Origin: Deinococcus piscis
GTDB taxonomy: Bacteria; Deinococcota; Deinococci; Deinococcales; Deinococcaceae
Length of the DNA: 61,440 nucleotides
NCBI RefSeq assembly: GCF_014653275.1
Contig: NZ_BNAL01000016.1
Span: forward strand, 1 to 61,440
Direction: 5' to 3'
Of this stretch, positions 53,460 through 61,223 are shown one piece after another; positions within the stretch are counted from its first letter, which is position 1, and every line of letters begins with the position of its first letter. Made by a program: the position numbers and the translations under genes. The notes beneath the pieces were generated by a model, which saw only the letters and a program-made list of their open reading frames with translations, was not told where the DNA came from and searched no databases.

Positions 53460-55373
53460 ATGAGCATGGATTTTTCCCTTTTGCAGCAGCCGCTGATTTC
53501 TCCGACGGACCTGTTGTCCCAGGAGTCGCCCTACAGCGCCGAGGAAGCCCAGGAGTGGCTGAGCCTGAGCCCCGAAGCGTACTGGCTGAAGGTGGCCGGT
53601 GAACTGAGCTGGTTCCGGGCGCCAGACCGGGGCCTGGAAGGAACATTTGGGGACTTCCGCTATTTTCCGGGGGCGACTGGCAATGTCAGCGTGAACTGCC
53701 TGGACCGCCATCCACCGGAGCGCACCGCGCTGCTGTATGAGCGCGAGGACGGCCAGCGCGAAGAGTGGAGCTATGGCCGCCTGACCGACGCCGTGGCCCG
53801 TTTCGCTGCGGCCCTGGAGGACCTGGGGGTGGAGAAGGGAGACCGGGTGGCGGTGTATATGTCCAACGCCCCCGAAGCCTTTATTGCGATTCATGCCTGT
53901 TACCGTATCGGGGCGATTTACTCGGTGATTTTTGCAGGCTTCAGCGCCGGGGCTGTGCGGGACCGCCTGGAAGACGCCGCCCCCAAAGTGGTGATCTGCA
54001 CCGACGCCACGCTGCGCCGGGGCCGTACAGTGGACCTCAAGGGCACGCTGGACGAAGCCCTGGTCGGCCTGCCCCGCCCACAGGTGATCGTGGCACGGCG
54101 CATAGACCCAGATTTCCCGCTGGGGAGCGGCGAGCTGGATTTTCACGCGCTGCTGAAGGCCACCGAGCGCCGCGCTGCGCCCGCCGAACTGGAAGCCAAC
54201 GACCCCGGCTTCATCATCTACACCTCGGGCACCACGTCCAAGCCCAAAGGACTGGTGCATTCGGGCCTGGGGTTCCTGACGGGGGCCTACGCCAACGTGA
54301 AATGGGCGCTGAACCTGCACGGGCGCGACGTGTACTGGTGCACCGCCGACGTAGGCTGGCTGACCTTTCCCATCTTCGCTCTGGTCGGCGGGCTAGCGCA
54401 TGGGGCCACCCATGTGGTGTACGAAGGCAGTATTGACACGCCGGATTTCGGGCGGCCCTACGACATCATGCAGCGCTACGGCGTCACCAAGATTTTTACT
54501 GCCCCCACCGCCCTGCGAATGATGCGCCGCGCCGGGGACGAGCTGGTAGCCAAATACAACCTGAGCCGACTGGAATTGGTCGCGTTGGTGGGCGAACCAC
54601 TGGACCCCGAAACCTTCCACTGGACGCGGCAGCAGCTGGGCGGCGGGCGGCTGTTTGTAAACAACACCTACGGCCAGACCGAAACTGGCACCGCTTGGGC
54701 CAGCTCAATGGTGGGCCTGACCCCCACGCGGGCGGGCAGCTGCGGCCATCCGCTGCCCGGCTACCGCGCCGAGGTGCTGCGCGAAGATGGCACCCCGGCG
54801 GAGGCTGGCGAACTGGGTGCCCTGACGCTGAGTGAGCCGTTTCCCTGCCTGGCCCGCACCGTGTGGGGCGACCACGCCCGCTACGAAAGCACCTACCTGA
54901 GCGACTTTCCGGGCCGCTACGCCGCCCACGACGCCGCCCTGTTCGACGCTGATGGGCAGCTGTGGGTCACGGGTAGGCTGGACGACGTGATCAACGTGGC
55001 CGGGCACCGCATCGGGACGATGGAGCTGGAAGCGGCGCTAATCACCCACCCCGCCGTCAGCGAAGCGGCGGTGGTGGGCGTGGACGATGAGCTCAAGGGC
55101 ACGCTGCCGGTGGCCTTCGTGGTGCCGCGCGGCGACGCCCAGCGGGGGCCAGCGCTGGAACACGAACTGAGTGAAGCCATCGTGCGCGAGGTGGGGGCCA
55201 TTGCGCGGCCAGGGCGCGTGATTGTGGTGGATACAGTGCCCCGGACCCGCAGCGGCAAGATCATGCGCCGGGTGCTGCGCGACCTGCTGGGCAGCGGCGA
55301 AGCGCAGGGCGACCTGAGCAGCCTGGAGAACCCGGACGCGATTCCAGCAGTCCTCAGCGCCATCCGGGGCTAA
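53460..55373 (+). CDS. Acetyl-/acyl-CoA synthetase (AMP-forming)
   Basis: A 637-residue enzyme that activates acetate or a similar acid to its CoA thioester via an acyl-adenylate. The acetyl-CoA synthetase N-terminal region is present (SPEAYWLKVAGELSWFRAPDRG), then GDRVAVYMSNAPEAFIAIHACYRIGAIY, the ATP loop YTSGTTSKPKGLVHS, WWCTADVGW-like VYWCTADVGWLTF, NNTYGQTETGT, LWVTGRLDDVINVAGHRIG and the catalytic lysine in PRTRSGKIMRRVLRDL. Length and these motifs fit Acs; propionate is another possible substrate. GGAG eight bases upstream supports ATG 53460. Confidence 0.9.
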   Translation: MSMDFSLLQQPLISPTDLLSQESPYSAEEAQEWLSLSPEAYWLKVAGELSWFRAPDRGLEGTFGDFRYFPGATGNVSVNCLDRHPPERTALLYEREDGQREEWSYGRLTDAVARFAAALEDLGVEKGDRVAVYMSNAPEAFIAIHACYRIGAIYSVIFAGFSAGAVRDRLEDAAPKVVICTDATLRRGRTVDLKGTLDEALVGLPRPQVIVARRIDPDFPLGSGELDFHALLKATERRAAPAELEANDPGFIIYTSGTTSKPKGLVHSGLGFLTGAYANVKWALNLHGRDVYWCTADVGWLTFPIFALVGGLAHGATHVVYEGSIDTPDFGRPYDIMQRYGVTKIFTAPTALRMMRRAGDELVAKYNLSRLELVALVGEPLDPETFHWTRQQLGGGRLFVNNTYGQTETGTAWASSMVGLTPTRAGSCGHPLPGYRAEVLREDGTPAEAGELGALTLSEPFPCLARTVWGDHARYESTYLSDFPGRYAAHDAALFDADGQLWVTGRLDDVINVAGHRIGTMELEAALITHPAVSEAAVVGVDDELKGTLPVAFVVPRGDAQRGPALEHELSEAIVREVGAIARPGRVIVVDTVPRTRSGKIMRRVLRDLLGSGEAQGDLSSLENPDAIPAVLSAIRG

Positions 55374-55381
55374 AGGCAGGG

Positions 55382-55418
55382 AGGTGTTGAGGTTCCAGCA
55401 CCTATAACCTCAACACCT
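55382..55418. terminator. 13-bp perfect-stem hairpin after acyl-CoA synthetase
   Basis: AGGTGTTGAGGTT (55382-55394) and AACCTCAACACCT (55406-55418) pair perfectly around an 11-nt loop. No T tract, but the position 9 bases beyond the stop suits a terminator. Confidence 0.55.
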
Positions 55419-55466
55419 GCAACCTCAGGGTGGGGGGCCGCGTACCTGCTGGCGGAGGTTCCCCTC

Positions 55467-56603
55467 ATGCTTAAACTTCTGCTGCTCCTTGCGGCGCTGC
55501 TGCCAGGTCAGGCCCAGGGCCACCGGGCGGCGTTCTCCGCCCGCTCTCCCCTGCTTACGGCTCCAGTCCTGACCCTGCTCACCCCAGACGAAGTGCTGGA
55601 CCTGATGGACAGCGGCCAGTTGCCCGAAGCCGAGGCGGCAGCCCGTAGGGCGGCGCTGGCCCGCCCGGATTCGGCCCGGGCCCGCGTGGTCCTGGCGCGG
55701 ATTTTGGCACGCCAGGACCGCTGGGCCGAAGCGCGCAAAGTGCTGGCCCAGGCGCAGGCGTTGCCGCAGTGGGAGGAGGAAGACCTCAGCGTGCCTTACG
55801 AGTCACCCCGCGAGATAGACCGGGTGATGCAGCGCGACCCAGAGGCAGCGCTGCGGCTGATCGCCGACGTGCTGCTGGCGGAAGGCGACGACCCCAAAGC
55901 GTACTATTTGCAGGCGCTAGCGCTGGTCAGCCTGGGCGAGTACGACGCGTCACAAGCGGCGCTGGACCGGGCCCGCAGATACGGCGACGTAGAAGCATTT
56001 GCCCACCCGGACACCCTGCGGCGGCTGGAAGTCCTGCTGCACGAACGGCCCACCTCGCCTATGTCTCTGGAAAGCCCAGCGCTGGAACCGCCCAGGCCGT
56101 TGCCCTGGTGGCTGTGGGCTGGGGTAGGCACCGGAGCTGGGGCGCTGGGCTGGTGGGGATTTGCTGCATGGCAGCGCGCCGCCGCGCAGGCCAAAGCCGA
56201 GCGCGAGCGGGCCATTTTTGAGGCCAACGCGCAGCTGGACCGCGAGATTTACGCCACCCAAACAGCATTGGCAGCGGAGCACACGCCAGAGCTGAAGCGC
56301 CGATTGGAGCGGCTCTACCAGCTGCGCGGGCAGGTAAACGACTGGGAGCAGGGCGGCGCAGCTGCACCAGACATTGCCTGGCAATTCGGGGCCTTGCTGG
56401 CCGCCTCGCAGAGTGATGCCAGCTGGCAGGGGTATCAGGCGGAGCTGGCCCGCCAAGCCGCCGAGGAAGCCCGCGCCGAAGCCGAGCGCCAAAGTCGCCA
56501 GCGCAGCGACGAGCCTTCCAGCTTCAGCAGCGGCGGGGACGACTCGTGGAGCAGCGGCAGTTCGGACAGCAGCGGCGGCAACAATGGCGGCAGCCGTTGG
56601 TAA
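55467..56603 (+). CDS. Exported TPR protein with Ser/Gly tail
   Basis: A 378-residue protein: signal peptide MLKLLLLLAALLPGQAQG, two to four TPR-like helix pairs (LDLMDSGQLPEAEAAARRAAL, RILARQDRWAEARKVLAQ, QALALVSLGEYDASQAALDRA), a membrane helix (WWLWAGVGTGAGALGWWGF, about residues 212-235), an alpha-helical coil rich in Ala/Glu/Arg, and a C-terminal tail of Ser/Gly/Asn repeats like those of TPM-domain proteins. GGAGG 9 bases before the ATG. A scaffolding role at the membrane is inferred; the family is not recognised. Confidence 0.65.
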   Translation: MLKLLLLLAALLPGQAQGHRAAFSARSPLLTAPVLTLLTPDEVLDLMDSGQLPEAEAAARRAALARPDSARARVVLARILARQDRWAEARKVLAQAQALPQWEEEDLSVPYESPREIDRVMQRDPEAALRLIADVLLAEGDDPKAYYLQALALVSLGEYDASQAALDRARRYGDVEAFAHPDTLRRLEVLLHERPTSPMSLESPALEPPRPLPWWLWAGVGTGAGALGWWGFAAWQRAAAQAKAERERAIFEANAQLDREIYATQTALAAEHTPELKRRLERLYQLRGQVNDWEQGGAAAPDIAWQFGALLAASQSDASWQGYQAELARQAAEEARAEAERQSRQRSDEPSSFSSGGDDSWSSGSSDSSGGNNGGSRW

Positions 56604-56613
56604 GGGGCTGAGG

Positions 56614-57069
56614 TCAGGGGCGGCTCAGCCACAGCGCACGCAGAAGCGCCGCGCCCCACAGCGCAAACAACGGGTCCCACAGCAGAGCGTGTCCGAGCAG
56701 GGCCGAGCGGGGCACCGCTTCCCCGCCTCCCGGCTGGTATCCCAGTAAAATGCTTGCCGCGCCGAATGCATTAGCCGCGCCGTACAGCACCAGAAATCCG
56801 CTGCCCATCCAGGCCACGCCGCGCCACAAGCGGGGCCAGGGCAGCCACCCCCACGCACTTGCCCACGGCACCAGGGCAGCGGCTCCTTTGAAGGCGGCTA
56901 CGGCCAGTAGGGTTCCGCTTTCCCCCAGAGGACTTTGGCGCACTGCCTCGACTGCGGCGGGACTGACCGTCTCCAGCAGCCAGGTCCCACCCAGCGCCCA
57001 ATGCAGGCTAAAGGCAGCGTGCAAGCAGCCCAAAGCCGCCGCCAGAGCGAACCAACGCTGGACGTTCAT
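56614..57069 (-). CDS. DUF3995 membrane protein
   Basis: A 151-residue protein with four helices. It shows the DUF3995 pattern: LHAAFSLHWALGGTWLLETV near the N-terminus and YGAANAFGAASILLGY in the middle. Function unknown. -10 TAAAGT (57076-57081 on the minus strand) ends 6 bases before the ATG, so it is likely leaderless. Its stop is 11 bp from the convergent TPR gene. Confidence 0.8.
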   Translation of the reverse strand: MNVQRWFALAAALGCLHAAFSLHWALGGTWLLETVSPAAVEAVRQSPLGESGTLLAVAAFKGAAALVPWASAWGWLPWPRLWRGVAWMGSGFLVLYGAANAFGAASILLGYQPGGGEAVPRSALLGHALLWDPLFALWGAALLRALWLSRP

Positions 57070-57091
57070 GCGGCCACTTTAGCGGCCACCT

Positions 57092-58249
57092 TCAGCGCCG
57101 TGTAGGCTCCCCCAGCCAGGCCCGCAGCGCCCGTTCGTGCTCGGTGGGCGTCGGCTCTGGCACCACAGACGGCGGCAGTTCCAGGTCGGCTGTCAGCACG
57201 CCAGTCTGGTAGCTGTTTTCCAGCGGGTGTCCGCTCCCCGCCGTCCGCACCCGGCCCGCCTCACGCAGCTCTTCATCCGTTCCCTGTGCCGCCCAGGGAA
57301 GCAGCGCCAAAAATCCGCCGCGAGGCTCCGTCATCGCGTAGCTTTGCAGCACACCTTCATGGAGCCGCCCGGTAATCGCACTCTGACCATCAAAGGTCAG
57401 GTCCAGCAGGTTGCCCACCACCATCGGGTTCACCGCGTAGCGAATCTGCCCCGAAGTCGTGACTTGCCAGCTTGACTCCAGCCAGGCCAGCGGCTGGGGG
57501 CGAACATGGGCCGGGTCAGGCGGCAAGCCCTCGTCGGCGGTCCAGGAGATCCCGTTGGCGTCGGGTTGCAGCAACACGGTGCAGCCCTGCTCACGCAGGC
57601 AGTCAATCACATCGGCGCGGAAAGCATCCAGCGAAATCGCCACGCCCAGGTCGCCCACCGCCGTAGGAAACGCCCGCAGTTCGTCCAACCGCCCAGGGGA
57701 CAGGTCCAGGCCGCCCGCCTGCTCCGGCGGGGTCAGATGGACCTTGTCGGCGCAGCCTATCAGGCGACCATCTGGCCCAAACATCACCGCTTGATTGGTC
57801 AGCACGCCTGAAACGCGGCGCACCTCTCCGCCCTCCAGACGGTAGCGCGGCATCGGCAGCGAGCCACAGCAGAGGTACACGCCGTAACTGAGCGCCAGGT
57901 CACGGCACACACTCAGGTAGAGGGGCACTGCCACCTGGGCCACATGCAGTTGCAGGGCGCGAATCGCCGACACCCGCTCGGTCAGCATGAGGCGCAGCAC
58001 AGCGGGCCAGTGGCGCAGCACTAGCTCCCGCGCTGCACTCTTAAACGTCGTGGCCCGCACGCCGCCCAGCAGCAGGAGCGGCAGGCCGTTCAGCTCGGTC
58101 AGTACGACCAAATTGGGCCGGTCCTGCGCCAGCTGCGGGCGAGCCATCCGCAGCTGAGTGTGCATCCATCGCTGAAAAGCGGCGGGCATGATGAAGTCGT
58201 CCACGTGCCACTGTGGCTGCACAGCAACAGCGCGAAAGGAGCGGGTCAT
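57092..58249 (-). CDS. Nitrilase-superfamily protein without catalytic cysteine
   Basis: A 385-residue protein with the carbon-nitrogen hydrolase fold: AVAVQPQWHVDDF, the Glu in VVLTELNGLPLL, the Lys in CADKVHLTPPEQ, and the place of the nucleophile in DLGVAISLDAFRADVIDCLREQGC, where the family's CYD is SLD. The Cys to Ser change should remove ordinary amidase activity unless Ser replaces it. Long insert between ~residues 60-115. -10 TAGACT (58256-58261) ends 6 bases before ATG 58249. It is divergent from the tandem small-protein cluster. Confidence 0.75.
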   Translation of the reverse strand: MTRSFRAVAVQPQWHVDDFIMPAAFQRWMHTQLRMARPQLAQDRPNLVVLTELNGLPLLLLGGVRATTFKSAARELVLRHWPAVLRLMLTERVSAIRALQLHVAQVAVPLYLSVCRDLALSYGVYLCCGSLPMPRYRLEGGEVRRVSGVLTNQAVMFGPDGRLIGCADKVHLTPPEQAGGLDLSPGRLDELRAFPTAVGDLGVAISLDAFRADVIDCLREQGCTVLLQPDANGISWTADEGLPPDPAHVRPQPLAWLESSWQVTTSGQIRYAVNPMVVGNLLDLTFDGQSAITGRLHEGVLQSYAMTEPRGGFLALLPWAAQGTDEELREAGRVRTAGSGHPLENSYQTGVLTADLELPPSVVPEPTPTEHERALRAWLGEPTRR

Positions 58250-58255
58250 AGCAGA

Positions 58256-58274
58256 AGTCTAGCGGCGCTACGCT
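58256..58274. promoter_or_regulatory. Face-to-face -10 hexamers of divergent leaderless genes
   Basis: TAGACT on the minus strand (58256-58261) serves the nitrilase-like gene and TACGCT on the plus strand (58269-58274) the small exported protein; each ends 6 bases from its start codon. The two promoters must overlap, so the genes probably compete for polymerase. Confidence 0.55.
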
Positions 58275-58280
58275 GGGCGG

Positions 58281-58704
58281 GTGCGCCTGCCACTCCCACT
58301 GCCCCTTCTCCTGGCCGTGACCGTGCTCCTCATTTTGGGTGCTCTGACACTGCCTATGCTCTTTTTTGTCTGGCCCGGCAACCGACCAGAAACAGTAGAG
58401 GACGCCGCCTAAGCACCTCAGCGGGTGGCAAGGGTACGAACTGGCCGGAGTGTCCAGACCTGGGCGGGGCGGCGGCTGGGGCGACTTGCCCCCTCCCGAA
58501 GAATTCATGGTCATGCGTTGCCAGAACAACCCTGAGCGGCGGCTGGTACACGAATACTGGCCTGGCGCGGGCGGCTTTGGCGGCAGCGAGAAAGTCGTCT
58601 GGACGGCCGACGCGGTGACCTATTTTCCCAGCGGCTTTGGGTGGGCGACTGTCAGGGAACACTCCTTTACACTGACAGAAGTGGAAAGGGAACTTCAGTG
58701 CTGA
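58281..58704 (+). pseudogene. Small exported protein, tandem paralog 1, frameshifted
   Basis: GTG 58281 opens a frame with a hydrophobic signal segment (LPLPLLLAVTVLLILGALTLP) and VWPGNRPETVEDAA, ending at TAA 58410-58412. The next frame from about 58411 reads HLSGWQGYELAGV, RRLVHEYWPGAG, DAVTYFPSG, HSFTLTEVERELQC, ending at 58704. Paralogs 2 and 3 have VWPAPA...WQGYELAGV in one frame, so removing one base near 58410 would rejoin the two halves. Either the gene is broken or the sequence has an error. TACGCT ends 6 bases before the GTG. Confidence 0.65.
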
Positions 58705-58709
58705 GGGGT

Positions 58710-59084
58710 ATGCGGACGGTGGCTTTGCTGTATTTGAGCCTATTTCTTCCGCTGTTCGTCATGAGCTGCAATTCACCCCCTCTGGAGTCCCGCGTCTGGC
58801 CTGCGCCCGCCTCTGCGCCTGCCTGGGTGGGATATGAAGTGGTGGGGATGGAGGTTTGGAGCGGCTATTTCAGCAATGCTGGCGTGGAGGGCTACCTGCT
58901 CACGTTACGCTGCCGCGATAACCCAAAGAGGCGGCTGGAGCGCGACTACTGGCCTGGTCCAGAGTGGAATGGGCGCGTGGAGTGGAAGCAAGACGGGGTG
59001 ACTTATTTCCCCAGCAAAGGTATCCCCAAAAGAGCCCCTGAGACCTTCACTCTAGAGGAAGCCAAAAGACTGAAATGCGAATAA
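58710..59084 (+). CDS. Small lipoprotein, tandem paralog 2
   Basis: A 124-residue exported protein. The signal is MRTVALLYLSLFLPLFVMSC with a lipobox-like end; then RVWPAPASAPAWVGYEVVGM, CRDNPKRRLERDYWPGPEW, DGVTYFPSK and ETFTLEEAKRLKCE. GAGGGG 4 bases before ATG 58710 supports that start; GTG 58698 overlaps the previous gene's end. It shares W-GYE, RRLER-YWPG, VTY-P and FTLEEA with its neighbours. No outside family is recognised. Confidence 0.7.
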   Translation: MRTVALLYLSLFLPLFVMSCNSPPLESRVWPAPASAPAWVGYEVVGMEVWSGYFSNAGVEGYLLTLRCRDNPKRRLERDYWPGPEWNGRVEWKQDGVTYFPSKGIPKRAPETFTLEEAKRLKCE

Positions 59085-59449
59085 TCACTCTTCAAAAACG
59101 CTGCCTTTGGCCCCTGCTGTTGCTCACTGCCTGCGCTCCCGCCCAACAGCAAACCCAGCAGGTCTGGCCCGCTCCTGCCGAGGCCGCCGCTTGGCAGGGT
59201 TACGAGTTGGCAGGCGTGGGCGGCATGAGCGTAAAGGGCGCAACCGCCGAGCGCTGGCTGGTGCTGCGCTACGCGGGTCAGCCAGCGCGCAGGCTAGAGC
59301 GCGAATACTGGCCTGGCGCGGATTGGGACGGCGGGGCCCAGTGGACGGGCGAAAGCGTGACGTATCAGCCGAACAACAACCACCCCGACGTGGCGCCGTA
59401 CACCTTCACACTGGAAGAAGCCCAGCGGCGGATTGGCTGCGGGGATTAG
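59075..59449 (+). CDS. Small lipoprotein, tandem paralog 3
   Basis: A 124-residue product overlapping paralog 2 by 10 bases. Signal MRIITLQKRCLWPLLLLTAC has lipobox LTAC; the mature part reads QVWPAPAEAAAWQGYELAGV, ARRLEREYWPGADW, SVTYQPNNN and YTFTLEEAQRRIGC. Two cysteines, one early in some paralogs and one near the end (CGD), could form a disulfide. Its TAG stop (59447-59449) overlaps the TAA of the convergent gene (59446-59448). Confidence 0.7.
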   Translation: MRIITLQKRCLWPLLLLTACAPAQQQTQQVWPAPAEAAAWQGYELAGVGGMSVKGATAERWLVLRYAGQPARRLEREYWPGADWDGGAQWTGESVTYQPNNNHPDVAPYTFTLEEAQRRIGCGD

Positions 59450-60030
59450 AACAGCCGCCACCACGGGACAACGCGCATTTGGGTGGTGACCTTCAGGGGA
59501 ACTTGGTCGTGAATGGCATCGGCACCGTTGGCTTCGCCTTTCACACGGGTCAGCGAGACATCGTAAACCGCTTTGTAAGTGTCGGCAGGTAGCCCCTCAA
59601 AATACAAACCTGTCTCCATCACCTTTGACCCGTGTGCAGGAAGGGCAACAGGTACAGAAGCGATAGTCGCGCAGGATACCGTACTGACTGCTTCACGCTG
59701 TCTGCCGCTACGGTCGTAAAAGTCGGGCAGCCTGCCACAGAAAAAGCGAGGCTCCATGATGGTTATGAGGTCAGAAGTGTGGTTGAACACGGTCGCCGTG
59801 ACCTTCTCGCCCCGCCCCTTGACCACTGCTGGATAAATGAGGCTCACACTCAGGCCGTCCCGCTGCTCCGAGGTTATGGTCACTTCCGAATTGCCCCAGA
59901 AGTGGCTAGAAGCGTAGAAATAGAACGCTCCACAACCGAACAGGACAAGCACCAACCCCAGCAGCCCAGTCAGCAAACGCAGAAAGCGGCGGCGTGTCGT
60001 GGACGGCCAGTAGGTCTCATCGGGGGCCAT
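59446..60030 (-). CDS. Membrane-anchored beta-rich protein, paralog 1 (HFWGNSE family)
   Basis: A 194-residue protein with a basic cytoplasmic start, one helix (LLTGLLGLVLVLFGCGAFYFY) and an exported domain: ASSHFWGNSEVTITSEQRDGLSVSLIYPAVVKGRGEKVTATVFNHTSDL, a cysteine pair, GLPADTYKAVYDVSL and the end VVPWWRLF. The alternation of strands suggests an Ig-like sandwich. Its neighbour at 60073 matches throughout. AGGAG 8 bases before ATG 60030. No known family; partner and function unknown. Confidence 0.68.
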   Translation of the reverse strand: MAPDETYWPSTTRRRFLRLLTGLLGLVLVLFGCGAFYFYASSHFWGNSEVTITSEQRDGLSVSLIYPAVVKGRGEKVTATVFNHTSDLITIMEPRFFCGRLPDFYDRSGRQREAVSTVSCATIASVPVALPAHGSKVMETGLYFEGLPADTYKAVYDVSLTRVKGEANGADAIHDQVPLKVTTQMRVVPWWRLF

Positions 60031-60072
60031 TATTCATCTCCTGCGGCACGTTGACGGCGGGAACCGAAGTGC

Positions 60073-60633
60073 TCAAAACAGCCGCCACCACGAAACGACG
60101 CGCACCCCAGTAGATACATTTAAGGTCACTTTCACTTCGCTAGAGCGGGCGCTCGGGCTTTCCCAGTCTATTAAACGGCTCAGCGGAACCTCATAAGTCA
60201 CCTTGTAGGTGTCGGCGGGTAAGCCTTCCGTAGACAGCCACACCTCCCCCGACTTTGAACTACGCGCAGGAATGGTGATGGGTGGCATCCCTATCGTTGG
60301 GCACGTCAGAACGTCCGTTGTTTGCTGTATCTGTTCGCGTAAATCTATAAAGCTGGGGCTGCCGAAAAAGCAGAAAAACGGCTCCGCAACCGTCACAGGC
60401 TCGGACGTGTGGTTGGATACCGTCATGGTCATGGGGCTGCCCCGTCCCTTCACCACTGTGGGATGCGTCAGGCTCACACTCAAGCCGCCTTGCTGCTCTG
60501 AGGTCACGGTGATTTCCGAGTTACCCCAGAAATGGTCGGCGGCGTAGAGAAAAAAGGCGACGTAGGCGATAAGCGCCAGCACGCTCAGGCCAAAAGCTTT
60601 CAGCAAAGTTGGGGGCCAGTCAGCGGATTTCAA
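60073..60633 (-). CDS. Membrane-anchored beta-rich protein, paralog 2 (HFWGNSE family)
   Basis: About 186 residues. A helix (AFGLSVLALIAYVAFFLYA) is followed by ADHFWGNSEITVTSEQQGGLSVSLTHPTVVKGRGSPMTMTVSNHTSEP, two cysteines, GLPADTYKVTYEVPL and VVSWWRLF, collinear with paralog 1. I place the start at TTG 60633 because AGGAAG lies 5 bases before it, it overlaps the stop of the upstream lipoprotein gene, and the length then matches the paralog; no ATG or GTG is well placed. Function unknown. Confidence 0.62.
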   Translation of the reverse strand: MKSADWPPTLLKAFGLSVLALIAYVAFFLYAADHFWGNSEITVTSEQQGGLSVSLTHPTVVKGRGSPMTMTVSNHTSEPVTVAEPFFCFFGSPSFIDLREQIQQTTDVLTCPTIGMPPITIPARSSKSGEVWLSTEGLPADTYKVTYEVPLSRLIDWESPSARSSEVKVTLNVSTGVRVVSWWRLF

Positions 60634-61099
60634 AGCGCACTTCCTGCGGTTTGGGGCTAAGTTTCCGCCAATCCTTGCCCGCCACGGCTTGCCAAGTTTC
60701 TGCCCCCAAACGGTACTCACCCTTCGGAAAGCGGTCAATAATGCCGCTCAGCCTCCCGCTAAGGCTTTCGCCAGCGCCGAGTATGGTGGGCGCACGAGCT
60801 TCGGTGGTGCAGGCATAATTCGTCTGCCGCTCTGGTTCTGGCACCTTGCCCGTTTTCACGTCTACCACGCGCCAGATAAGCCTGCAGCCGAAGGGGTCGC
60901 CTATGTTGAGCGGCTCACTGCCCAGATTGGTGTAAGTCACCCCCAACGGGTAAAAATCCTGCGGACTCACCCACAGCGGCGCATCCAGCCGAATCTGCAA
61001 CTCGCCCAGCCGCAGCGTTTGGGTCTGTACTTCCTGCGAGACTTGTGGCTGACAGCCCGTCAATGTCAGCGCCACGATGCCCAACACTCGTTTGTTCAC
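60620..61099 (-). CDS. Exported lipoprotein of the same cluster
   Basis: A 159-residue lipoprotein: MNKRVLGIVALTLTGC (lipobox LTGC) starting at GTG 61099, with GGGAGG upstream. The mature part, QTLRLGELQIRLDAPLWVSPQDFYPLGVTYTNLGSEPLNIGDPFGC, is beta-rich and uses FPKGEYRLGAETW where the neighbours have LPADTYKVTYEV, so it may share their fold. Three genes (61099 to 59446) follow one another with short gaps or overlaps on the minus strand and form one operon. Family not recognised. Confidence 0.68.
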   Translation of the reverse strand: MNKRVLGIVALTLTGCQPQVSQEVQTQTLRLGELQIRLDAPLWVSPQDFYPLGVTYTNLGSEPLNIGDPFGCRLIWRVVDVKTGKVPEPERQTNYACTTEARAPTILGAGESLSGRLSGIIDRFPKGEYRLGAETWQAVAGKDWRKLSPKPQEVRFEIR

Positions 61100-61223
61100 G
61101 CCTGCACCTCCCTAGCTACAACAAGCAAGGCCGCCAATGCCCCAGCCTGAGCGGGAGCAGTTGCGGCCAACAGTAGCGAGCGTGGGTTAACGCAAGCTGA
61201 TGGGAAAATCCTTTGGACTCTTA

